This document shows, one piece after another, positions 31,585-39,201 of a stretch of DNA of 45,570 nt (positions are counted from its first letter, which is position 1; every line of letters starts with the position of its first letter). This DNA is from Schaalia odontolytica (GTDB lineage: Bacteria; Actinomycetota; Actinomycetes; Actinomycetales; Actinomycetaceae): the NCBI RefSeq assembly GCF_002847525.1, contig NZ_PKKM01000010.1, forward strand, positions 63,071-108,640. The letters run 5' to 3'. The notes beneath the pieces are model-generated. The model was not told the DNA's origin. It ran no database searches and saw nothing but the letters and a program-made list of their open reading frames with translations. Position numbers and translations under genes: made by a program.

Positions 31585-32688
31585 TCAGGACGAGTGGGCG
31601 TTGGGTTCGGAATCGAAGGCCAACGAGAGCGTCCACGTGGAACCCGACGCGCCCCACGTGAGTGTGCCCTCGTCGCCGACCAGCTCGGACAGGCCCGCGA
31701 GGCCCGCCCCCGACCCCGCGCTCGACGCGGCGTAAGCGGCCGTGTATCCGTCGTTCGTGACCGTCACCCCGTCAGGGCGCAGGCGAATACGAACCCACGA
31801 GGGGTGCGCGTGCAGGATCGCGTTCGTGGTGCCCTCTCGGATCACGTGTGCGGCCGCGGCCGAACGAGGACCCGACGGCGGCTCGCCCTCGCTGGCAATG
31901 TCCGCGTCGATGCGCGCGACCTCCAGGAGGGCGCGGGCCTCCTCAAGCTCCTCGACGGGGGACAGGGCCCGCGTGGCCGCCACGATGCGGCGGACGTCAG
32001 CCAAGGCCTCGTTCGACTGAGCCGTGACCGAGCGCAGCTGCTCGCGCGCCTCCTCCACACGCCCCGCCTCCAGGAGACGACCCGCCAGCTCCGAGACCAT
32101 CGTGATCCCCGTCAGCGAGTGCCCGAGGATATCGTGCAGGTCCGTACTCAGACGCGCCCGTTCGGCGGCCTTCGCGCGCTGGATCGCGTCCTGGCGGCGC
32201 AGGCGTTCACGGGCCGAGCGCTCCATGCCCCAGCGAGCCAACCCGACGAAGCCGATGAGGAGGGCCAGGTACCAGATCATCCATACCGGCTCTCCCTCGG
32301 CATAGGCGGCTACGCTGGCGATGGCGACGATCGGTACGACGCCCGCGACAATGTATCTGCTTGGCGCCTGAAAGATCCACGCGACCAGCAGATACGACGT
32401 CAGCATGAACGCGTAAGGGAAACCGACGGAGGCCGCGTAGACGAGGTAGATGACCGTCACCGCGGCCAGCGCCGCGTGGGAGAGGATGAACGGCCTCGTG
32501 AAGGAGTTGCGCGCGGGCAGAGGATTGGTCAGCCATGCCGCCGAGTTAGCGGCCGCGAGGAGGGCGCACAGCCCGATGATGCTCGCGCGCTGGGCCGTAT
32601 CCGTCAACTCCAGGGCGTAGGCCAGGGGAAACCCCATGAACAGCATCCACGGGGCCGCCCACGCCAGGGAGATCAAGCGCTCCTTCAT
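31585..32688 (-). CDS. DesK-like sensor histidine kinase
   Basis: Membrane histidine kinase of 367 residues. Five to six N-terminal helices (residues 10-150) form the sensor, with little exposed loop, as in kinases that sense membrane state or membrane-active peptides. The HisKA_3 box is LHDILGHSL with His185. The ATPase part is short: REGTTNAILHAHP and GAGLAGLSELVGD. It starts 9 bases after the permease gene and precedes the regulator by 74 bases. Confidence 0.92.
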   Translation of the reverse strand: MKERLISLAWAAPWMLFMGFPLAYALELTDTAQRASIIGLCALLAAANSAAWLTNPLPARNSFTRPFILSHAALAAVTVIYLVYAASVGFPYAFMLTSYLLVAWIFQAPSRYIVAGVVPIVAIASVAAYAEGEPVWMIWYLALLIGFVGLARWGMERSARERLRRQDAIQRAKAAERARLSTDLHDILGHSLTGITMVSELAGRLLEAGRVEEAREQLRSVTAQSNEALADVRRIVAATRALSPVEELEEARALLEVARIDADIASEGEPPSGPRSAAAAHVIREGTTNAILHAHPSWVRIRLRPDGVTVTNDGYTAAYAASSAGSGAGLAGLSELVGDEGTLTWGASGSTWTLSLAFDSEPNAHSS

Positions 32689-32697
32689 GGCAACAGC

Positions 32698-33486
32698 CTA
32701 TCGACCCGTGTCGTGGGATGCGCCCCACCAGGCGATGCCGGCCGTGATGACCGCCCACCCGGCGATGTTGAGCCACGCGGCGGTCGGCATCGTCACGGTT
32801 CCGGCGACCGCGTAGATCGCCTGGACGGCGCCGTAGAGGGGCGTGAAGGGCGCGATCTGTGCGACGAAGGGCGGCAGCTGGTCCAGCGGGATGAACATGC
32901 CGGACACGAATGCGCCCATCAGCATGACGAATGCGGAGGCGCTGTAGGCGTTCTCGCCCTTGATCGTGTATCCGCAGGCCAGGCCGATGAGCGCACCCAG
33001 GGCCGAGAGGGCGACGACCACCGCGGCGCTGGCCGCCCACGCGCCCGGGGTCATCTGCGCGCCCGTGGCCAGGCCAAAGCTGAAGGTGATGAGCGTGATA
33101 AACGCGCTCAGCGCCACGAGGGCCGTGAGACGCACGAGGAGAATCACCCACGGCTGGATGGGGGTCAGCGCGTACATGCGCGAGATGCCGGTCGTGCGCT
33201 CGACGGACAGCGTCGCACCGAGGGAGCCTCCGACCAGGATGACGCCGTACGTGGTCATCATCGCGATCATCGCTGCTGCCAGGTTCCCGCGCCCGGTCTG
33301 GGTCGCGCGCGCAACATCGGTCATGCCGAACATCGCGTACATGAACATGGGGAGCAGCAGGGCAAACGCCATGTTCCACGGGTTGAGGATGTGGGACAGG
33401 AACGTCGCGCGCCACAGCTTGCCCGCTCCGGTGAAGGGGGAGGGGATCGGTCGGTCGGTGGTTCGTGCGGGTGCCTGGGTGGTCAT
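32698..33486 (-). CDS. ABC-2 type exporter permease
   Basis: Membrane subunit of an ABC-2 exporter, 262 residues with six helices; the family motif region is MFIPLDQLPPFVAQIAPFTP. The ATG at 33486 has AAGAAGG upstream; a longer frame reaching 34368 is an artefact of the ATPase gene. It pairs with the upstream ATPase (93 bases) and probably exports a lipid-like compound, antibiotic or peptide. A near copy of the 13-mer (GACGAGGCTGGGG) lies in the gap before it. Confidence 0.9.
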   Translation of the reverse strand: MTTQAPARTTDRPIPSPFTGAGKLWRATFLSHILNPWNMAFALLLPMFMYAMFGMTDVARATQTGRGNLAAAMIAMMTTYGVILVGGSLGATLSVERTTGISRMYALTPIQPWVILLVRLTALVALSAFITLITFSFGLATGAQMTPGAWAASAAVVVALSALGALIGLACGYTIKGENAYSASAFVMLMGAFVSGMFIPLDQLPPFVAQIAPFTPLYGAVQAIYAVAGTVTMPTAAWLNIAGWAVITAGIAWWGASHDTGR

Positions 33487-33578
33487 GATGCCTTCTTCGT
33501 GTGTCGTGTCTGCGTTCGTGGGGCGGGGGCCTCGGGACGAGGCTGGGGCCGGCTCATCGGGGCGGGCGTTCGTCGCGC

Positions 33579-34301
33579 TCACTCGGCGTCGGCGTGGGAG
33601 GTGATGCGCTCGAAGACGTCTTCGAGGTCCTCGTTGTCGGCGACGACCTGCTCGGTGGGAGCGTCCAGGAGGACCTTCCCGGCGTCGATGATGACGATGC
33701 GGTCGGCGTCCTTGCGGGCCTCGGTCAGGTAGTGCGTGGCGAAGAGGAGCGTGCGGCCCTCCGCGGCCTCGGCGCGCATCGTCTCCCAGAAGGCGCGGCG
33801 GGCGAGAGCGTCCATGCCGGCGGTCGGCTCGTCGAGGATCAGGAAGTCGGGGTTGCCGGCCAGTGCGAGGGCGAGGCGCACGCGCTGGCGCTCGCCGCCG
33901 GAGAGTTTGTCGAGGGGGCGCTTGGCGAGCTTGGTGAGGTTCGTGCGCTCCAGGAGCTCGTCGGTGGGGATCGGGTTGGCGTGCATTGCGGCGACCAGGT
34001 CGATCGTGTTGCGTACCTTCCCGTCGCGCGGCATCGATCCGGTCTGGAGCATTGCGCTCACGAGGGAGCGGCGCACGGCCTCGCGCGGGCTCATGCCGTA
34101 GACGCTGATGTCGCCCTGCGTGGGGGTGGCCAGGCCGAGGACGATGTCCAGGAAGGTGCTCTTGCCCGCGCCGTTGACGCCGAGGAGTGCCACGATCTCG
34201 CCGGGCATGAGGGTCAGGTTCACGCCGCGCAGCGCGTCGACGTGGCCGAAAGACTGGTGAATGTTCGTCGCCTGGAGGGCGGGCGTTGCTTCTGCGTTCA
34301 T
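33579..34301 (-). CDS. ABC exporter ATP-binding protein
   Basis: ATPase of the ABC-2 exporter, 240 residues. Walker A GVNGAGKST at 41-49, signature LSGGERQRV, Walker B LILDEPTAGMD and switch His in ATHYLTEA. The ATG at 34301 has GGGAG just upstream. It is the first gene of a four-gene minus-strand unit (ATPase, permease, kinase, regulator). Palindromic element copy H lies 90 bases upstream, in the likely promoter region. Confidence 0.92.
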   Translation of the reverse strand: MNAEATPALQATNIHQSFGHVDALRGVNLTLMPGEIVALLGVNGAGKSTFLDIVLGLATPTQGDISVYGMSPREAVRRSLVSAMLQTGSMPRDGKVRNTIDLVAAMHANPIPTDELLERTNLTKLAKRPLDKLSGGERQRVRLALALAGNPDFLILDEPTAGMDALARRAFWETMRAEAAEGRTLLFATHYLTEARKDADRIVIIDAGKVLLDAPTEQVVADNEDLEDVFERITSHADAE

Positions 34302-34391
34302 GGCTCCCAGTCTGCGCCCGTTTAGGTGGGGCCGGAAGTGTCCTTTGATGCAGGTGGTGCCATGACAAATGTCAGGGGTGGCCTCTTCCAA

Positions 34392-34502
34392 AAGTCGCAC
34401 GTAATTTAATGCGGTCACTTTTTGAGATAGCCTGCAAACGTTGCAATTCCAATGATAGTAATTCAAACTGTGAAGCAGTCCTCGGGGAATTACGTGCGAC
34501 AT
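34392..34502 (+). repeat. Palindromic element, copy H (CACGTA arms, core type II)
   Basis: Left arm AAGTCGCACGTAATT (34392-34406, lacking CCC) and right arm GGGGAATTACGTGCGAC (34484-34500). The core AACGTTGCAATTCCAATGAT matches copy G read on the minus strand, and both G and H lack the CCC/GGG on the same side. Yet H has CACGTA arms and G has GCATGC arms. Confidence 0.8.
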
Positions 34503-34507
34503 TGCTT

Positions 34508-34780
34508 AGGAGGGGCGGTGGTGTTGCTCGCGTGCGAATACCACACCATGCCAGAGGCCGGATCCGCCAAAACGTAGACTCATTCAGCCACAACAGGCTT
34601 TCTTCACCGTTTTTCACCCAATGGGTCTGCACTTTGGTGGCCACACCACCGCAAACCACGCCCACACCAACGAAAACCACGCCCGCGCCGCCGCCAATCG
34701 GGGGGGAATTGCATCATTAGAGCTGCGACACGCCGGAGATACACAGCCAGCCAGCTTCTAATGCTGCAAAACCCCCACTG
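34508..34780. other. Non-coding region with a half-arm remnant
   Basis: No gene is supported in this stretch between element H and the G+C-rich block. It contains a repetitive tract of ACCACGCC-like words (about 34640-34690) and a single arm-like GGGAATTGCAT at 34704-34714 without a partner. Base composition shifts several times, as in decayed mobile DNA. Confidence 0.45.
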
Positions 34781-34782
34781 GC

Positions 34783-35020
34783 CACCGGTCTGGAGGGCGC
34801 CGGAGGGCGCGGAGGGCCTGGCTGCGGTGCCCGTGGGCGGTGGTGGGGCCTGGCCGGGCTTCGAGGCGACGCGCCGAGCGAAGCTCGCGGCGCGGACGGC
34901 TCGCGGGCGGGCCGCCGCCCACGGGCACACAAAGCAGCCCGGCCCCACAGCCGGGCCCTCCGGCGCCCGAAACACCCGTGGGCCCGAAGCGCCGCCGGAA
35001 CACCAGCGGGGCCACAAGCA
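34783..35020 (-). repeat. G+C-rich repeated block, copy 2 (inverted)
   Basis: Reverse-complement copy of 24571-24842, without the extra 60 bp. The matched section includes GGGGCCTGGCCGGGCTTCGA and CGCCGAGCGAAGCTCGCGG. In both copies an element arm lies on the same side (GATGCAATTCCC here, read on the minus strand). No gene is credible across it. Confidence 0.75.
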
Positions 35021-35049
35021 AGACCCGGAACATAGACACAGCAAACAGC

Positions 35050-35085
35050 GAGGGGCCCGAAGCGCCGCAGCGCCTCGGGCCCCTC
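35050..35085 (-). terminator. Hairpin after the oligopeptide ABC operon
   Basis: GAGGGGCCCGA (35050-35060) pairs with TCGGGCCCCTC (35075-35085), with further pairs inside. It lies 16 bases past the stop of the minus-strand ATPase gene. Confidence 0.75.
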
Positions 35086-35100
35086 ACGTGTGTCAGTGGC

Positions 35101-37014
35101 TCACAGGTTGAGCTGGATGTTGCGGCCGGGGACGGCCTCGATCAGCTCGCGCGTGTAGTCCTGGACCGGGTTGTTGAACAGCTCGTCCGTCGAGTTGGCC
35201 TCGACGAGCTTGCCCTTCTCCATAACGATCACGTCGTCGGCGATCTGGCGGACAACGGCCAAGTCGTGCGTGATGAACAGGTAGGACAGGCCCAGCTGCG
35301 CCTGCAGGTCGTTGAGCAGGTACAGGATCTGGTTCTGCACCAGCACGTCGAGGGCGGACACGGCCTCGTCCAGGACGATGACCTCCGGGTTGAGCGCGAG
35401 GGCGCGGGCCACGGCCACGCGCTGGCGCTGGCCGCCGGAGAGCTCGTTCGGGTAGCGGCGCATGGCGCTACGCGGCAGGGCCACCATGTCGAGCAGCTCG
35501 GAAGCGCGCGCGATGCGCAGCTTCTTCGGGTTGAACTCACGCTTCTCGGCGGCCGTCAGCGAACGCTTCGCGTCGGCGGCCTCGACGAGGACGCGCATCC
35601 ACTCCTCGGGCTCGCGGCCCGTGGCCTCGGCGCGCTTGATTTCGGCGCGCGCGTACTCCAGGGTGCCGTAGCCGTGGATCTTCAGGGGTTCCTCGATCAG
35701 TCGGTAGATCGAGAACATGGGATCCAGCGAACCGTAGGGGTTCTGGAACACGGCCTGGAGGCGGCGACGCAGGCGGAAGAGCTCCGCCTCGCTCATCTGC
35801 GAGGTGTCCTCACCGTCAAAGTAGACCTTGCCCTTGGTGGGCTTGAGGAGCTGGAGCACCATGTTCGCGGCGGTGGACTTGCCGGAGCCGGACTCACCGA
35901 CGACCGCGAGGGTCGTGCCGCGACGCAGCTCGAAGGACACGTCGTCGACGGCCAGGAAGGTGTCCTGGCCCTTCTTGGCGCCGCGGATGTCGAATTCCTT
36001 GGTGAGGTTTTCGACGCGGATGATGGCGTCCGTGGAGGTCGAACCCTTGCCGGCGCCGACGAGCTCCTCGTCGGTGACCTTGATGCCCTGCTTGTGGGCG
36101 GACTCGATGCGCGCCGAGGCCAGGGAGGGCGCGGCGGACACGAGGCGCTTCGTGTAGGGGTGCTGGGGGTGCTGGAGGATCTCCAGGGCGGGGCCGGACT
36201 CGACGATGCGGCCGCGGTGCATGACGACGAGCTGCTCGGCGCGCTCGGCGGCCAGGCCGAGGTCGTGCGTAATGAACAGCACGGCGGTGCCCATCTCGGA
36301 GGTGAGCTTGCCGAGGTGGTCGAGGATGCGGCGCTGGACGGTCACGTCCAGGGCGGAGGTCGGCTCGTCGGCGATCAGCAGCTTGGGGTGCGCGGCCATG
36401 CCGATGGCGATAAGCGCGCGCTGGCGCATGCCGCCGGAGAACTCGTGCGGGTACTGCTTGGCGCGGCGTTCCGCGTCGGGCAGGCCGGCTTCCTCGAGGA
36501 GGGCGGTGACGCGCTGGCCGGCCTCGGAGCGGGGCACGACGTTGTTCGCGAGGAGGGCCTCCTTGACCTGCTTGCCCACGCGGAGCACGGGGTTGAGGTT
36601 ACTCATCGGGTCCTGGGGGACGAGGCCGATGCCGGATCCGCGCAGCTCCACCCACTGCTTGTTGGTCAGGTGGGTGATGTCGCGGCCGTCGAACTCGATC
36701 TTTCCGCCCGCGACCTTGCCGGTGCCGGGCAGCAGGCCGATGACGGCGGCGGCGGTCGTGGACTTACCGGAGCCGGACTCGCCGACGATGGCGACGGTCT
36801 GGCCGGGGTAGATCGTCAGGTTCGCGCCGCGCACGGCGGGGACGACGCCGGTCGAGGAGGTAAAGGTTACCTCCAGGTCCGTGATCTTGAGCAGGGGCTG
36901 CGCGTCGTCCGGGTGGATGTCGGACGAGGCCGGGGCCGCGCTGGGGGCGACGGCTCGTTCGACGATCTCTTCCATCTCCTTCTCGGAGAGCTGGGGGGTG
37001 TTCGTTTCGCTCAC
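35101..37014 (-). CDS. Oligopeptide ABC importer, fused double ATPase (OppD-OppF type)
   Basis: Fusion of two peptide-importer ATPases in one chain, 637 residues; these are separate (OppD, OppF) in many bacteria. First half: GESGSGKST at 78-86, FSGGMRQRALIA, IADEPTSALD. Second half: another GESGSGKST, LSGGQRQRVAVA, and VLDEAVSALD with Ala in place of the common Pro. The GTG start overlaps the TGA of the upstream permease gene (GTGA). The unit reads permease, permease, ATPase fusion and energises uptake of peptides delivered by the lipoprotein at 39202-40797. Confidence 0.94.
   Translation of the reverse strand: MSETNTPQLSEKEMEEIVERAVAPSAAPASSDIHPDDAQPLLKITDLEVTFTSSTGVVPAVRGANLTIYPGQTVAIVGESGSGKSTTAAAVIGLLPGTGKVAGGKIEFDGRDITHLTNKQWVELRGSGIGLVPQDPMSNLNPVLRVGKQVKEALLANNVVPRSEAGQRVTALLEEAGLPDAERRAKQYPHEFSGGMRQRALIAIGMAAHPKLLIADEPTSALDVTVQRRILDHLGKLTSEMGTAVLFITHDLGLAAERAEQLVVMHRGRIVESGPALEILQHPQHPYTKRLVSAAPSLASARIESAHKQGIKVTDEELVGAGKGSTSTDAIIRVENLTKEFDIRGAKKGQDTFLAVDDVSFELRRGTTLAVVGESGSGKSTAANMVLQLLKPTKGKVYFDGEDTSQMSEAELFRLRRRLQAVFQNPYGSLDPMFSIYRLIEEPLKIHGYGTLEYARAEIKRAEATGREPEEWMRVLVEAADAKRSLTAAEKREFNPKKLRIARASELLDMVALPRSAMRRYPNELSGGQRQRVAVARALALNPEVIVLDEAVSALDVLVQNQILYLLNDLQAQLGLSYLFITHDLAVVRQIADDVIVMEKGKLVEANSTDELFNNPVQDYTRELIEAVPGRNIQLNL
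36923..36935 (-). repeat. Dispersed 13-mer, copy 7
   Basis: Exact copy in the N-terminal linker of the double ATPase gene, again encoding APASS. Confidence 0.7.
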
Positions 37015-37979
37015 TTGCGTGCCTTCGGGTCGAGGGCTTCGCGCACGGCGTCGCCCATCATGATGAAGCTGAGGACGGTCAGGGCCAGGGCCGCGCCCGG
37101 GTAGAACAGGACCATCGGGTTGGTGCGCAGGGACGTCTGAGCGGACGAGATGTCAGCACCCCAGGAGACGACCGACGTCGGCAGGCCGATGCCCATGAAG
37201 GACAGGGAGGCCTCGGACACGATGAAGGTGCCCAGCGCGACGGTCGCGTACACGATGATCGGGGCCATCGAGTTCGGGATGATGTGGCTCAGCAGGATGC
37301 GCGCGCGGGAAGCGCCGGTCGCGCGGGCCGCGGTTACGAACTCTTCGTTCTTGGCGGACAGGACCGAACCGCGGGTGATGCGCGCGATGGAGGTCCAGCC
37401 GAACATGGACAGGACGATGACGACCATCATGATGGAGCGCGAGCCCTTGAACATCTGCATGAACACGATCGCGGCGAGGAGCAGCGGGATCGCGAAGAAT
37501 ACGTCGGTGACGCGCGAGAGGAGGGCGTCGAACCAGCCGCCGAAGTAGCCGGCGAGTGCGCCGACGGTGCCGCCGATTAGCACGACCGCGATGGTCGTGA
37601 GGATGCCGACGGACACGGATGCGCGGGCGCCGTAGACGACGCGGGCGTAGATGTCGCAGCCCTGCTTGTCGAAGCCGAAGGGGTGTCCGGCGGAGGGGCC
37701 AGCCAGCGACGAGGAGAGCTCGCAGAACTTCGGGTCGGTCGCGGTGAAGAGTGACGGGAAGAGCGCGAGGAGCGCGGCGAGCGTGATAATGAACGCGGCG
37801 ATCCAGAAGGTCGGGCGGCGGCGCAGGCGCTTCCAGGCCTCGCCCCACATGGACGAGGGGGCACCCTCGTCGGCGACCGCGTCGACGGCGCCGAGGCCGG
37901 TTTCGTCGATGTCGGAGACGTAGTGGTCCTGGCCCGCGCGGGTGCGGGTGATGTTGGCGGAAGGAATCTGGTCACTCAT
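37011..37979 (-). CDS. Oligopeptide ABC importer permease (OppC type)
   Basis: Second permease of the peptide importer, 322 residues with six helices. There is an N-terminal extension of about 50 residues before the first helix, a periplasmic-side loop with HPFGFDKQGCDIYARVVYG typical of OppC/DppC, and the EAA coupling loop (AARATGASRARILLSHIIPN). Its start overlaps the OppB-type gene by 8 bases and its stop overlaps the ATPase gene. Confidence 0.93.
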   Translation of the reverse strand: MSDQIPSANITRTRAGQDHYVSDIDETGLGAVDAVADEGAPSSMWGEAWKRLRRRPTFWIAAFIITLAALLALFPSLFTATDPKFCELSSSLAGPSAGHPFGFDKQGCDIYARVVYGARASVSVGILTTIAVVLIGGTVGALAGYFGGWFDALLSRVTDVFFAIPLLLAAIVFMQMFKGSRSIMMVVIVLSMFGWTSIARITRGSVLSAKNEEFVTAARATGASRARILLSHIIPNSMAPIIVYATVALGTFIVSEASLSFMGIGLPTSVVSWGADISSAQTSLRTNPMVLFYPGAALALTVLSFIMMGDAVREALDPKARK

Positions 37980-38898
37980 AGCGGATCCTCGGGTCGAGCA
38001 CGGCGTACAGGAGGTCGACGATTAGGTTCGCGATGATGTAGACCAGCACGAGCACTGTTGTCACCGACACGACGGTCTGGGGTTCGCCCTTGATGATGGC
38101 GTTCCACAGGGTGCCGCCGACGCCGTGGATGTTGAAGATGCCCTCGGTGATGATCGCGCCGCCCATGAGGGCGCCGAGGTCGCCGCCGATGAACGTGGCG
38201 ACGGGGATGAGGGAGTTGCGCAGGATGTGGCGCGTCATGACGACGCCGCCGGAGAGGCCCTTGGCGCGCGCGGTGCGCACGTAGTCCGCAGAGACGTTCT
38301 CGGAGACGGACTGGCGGGTCAGTCGGATGACGTAGGCCAGGGAGACACCGCCGAGCACCATGGCTGGCATGGTGAGGCTCTTAATGTCGACGGAGGCCGA
38401 GGCCGTGGTCGGCAGGATCGCGAGCTGGACACCCAGGACGTACTGGAGGACGAAGCCGAGCACGAAGGTGGGGACCGAGATCAGCAGGAGGGAGACCACG
38501 AGGATGGTGGAGTCAAACCACTTGCCGCGGCGCATGCCCGCGATGACGCCCAGGCTGATGCCCAGGATGGTCTCGATGGCGAGGGCGTAGATGGCGAGCT
38601 TCGCGGTCGTCGGGAAGGCGGTCGCCATGATGGACGTAACCTTCTGGCCGTTGAACGCGGTGCCGAAGTCGAGTGTGAAGACTCCCTTGAGGTACAGCAG
38701 GTACTGCATCCAGAAGGGCTTGTCCAGGTTGTACTGGGCGCGGATCTGCGCGGCGGCGGCCTCGGAGAGGCCGCGGTCGCCACCGAGTGCGGCGACGGGG
38801 TCACCTGGCATCAGGTAGACCATCGCGAAGATCAGAAAGGTGGCTCCGAAGAAGACCGGGATGGTCTGGAGGAGTCGCCGTCCGATGTAGCGGAGCAT
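37972..38898 (-). CDS. Oligopeptide ABC importer permease (OppB type)
   Basis: First permease of the peptide importer, 308 residues. It begins MLRYIGRRLLQTIPVFFGA, the standard OppB/DppB N-terminus, has the MPGDPVAALGG segment and an EAA loop (RTARAKGLSGGVVMTRHILR). The ATG at 38898 has AAAGGA upstream; a TTG at 38904 is unlikely. It starts the permease/ATPase unit, separate from the binding protein by 303 bases. Confidence 0.93.
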   Translation of the reverse strand: MLRYIGRRLLQTIPVFFGATFLIFAMVYLMPGDPVAALGGDRGLSEAAAAQIRAQYNLDKPFWMQYLLYLKGVFTLDFGTAFNGQKVTSIMATAFPTTAKLAIYALAIETILGISLGVIAGMRRGKWFDSTILVVSLLLISVPTFVLGFVLQYVLGVQLAILPTTASASVDIKSLTMPAMVLGGVSLAYVIRLTRQSVSENVSADYVRTARAKGLSGGVVMTRHILRNSLIPVATFIGGDLGALMGGAIITEGIFNIHGVGGTLWNAIIKGEPQTVVSVTTVLVLVYIIANLIVDLLYAVLDPRIRYE

Positions 38899-39201
38899 GG
38901 ACAATCCTTTAGTGTTCGTGTCGTGGGAGGGGAGGTTCCGATCCCTGGCGGTGCCTCGCGGGCGAGGCCGACTATGGTCCCATCATAGGGTAAAGAATGG
39001 GCAAATGGCGCATCGGTCTCTGAATTTGTCTGCCGTATCAAACCCGCGGTGCTGTTTTGAGATGAAAGTGTGTTCCGCGTCAATGCGGGTGCGCAGTGCG
39101 TCGCTGATCTGCGTTGATGTGTGTGGCGCTGTCAAAAAGAGATGTGCGAGGGGCGGGCGGCTTGTGCCGCCCGCCCCTGAATCGAGGTTAACCTCGTGCG
39201 A
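38899..39201 (-). other. Gap between peptide-binding protein and permease genes
   Basis: Holds the oppB-type leader and the hairpin at 39149-39178; no gene seen. The middle (about 38990-39140) is less G+C-rich and could carry a separate promoter for the permease genes, but I cannot pick convincing -35/-10 boxes. Confidence 0.4.
39149..39178 (-). terminator. Hairpin after the peptide-binding protein gene
   Basis: AGGGGCGGGCGGC (39149-39161), loop TTGT, GCCGCCCGCCCCT (39166-39178): a perfect 13-bp stem, 23 bases after the stop. It probably makes the binding protein more abundant than the membrane parts downstream. Confidence 0.8.

Noticed and set aside
34604..35044. 146-codon minus-strand frame across G+C-rich block copy 2
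   Set aside because: Composition-biased; copy 1 can be read in a similar way, which reflects the DNA repeat and not a protein. No start signal or family.
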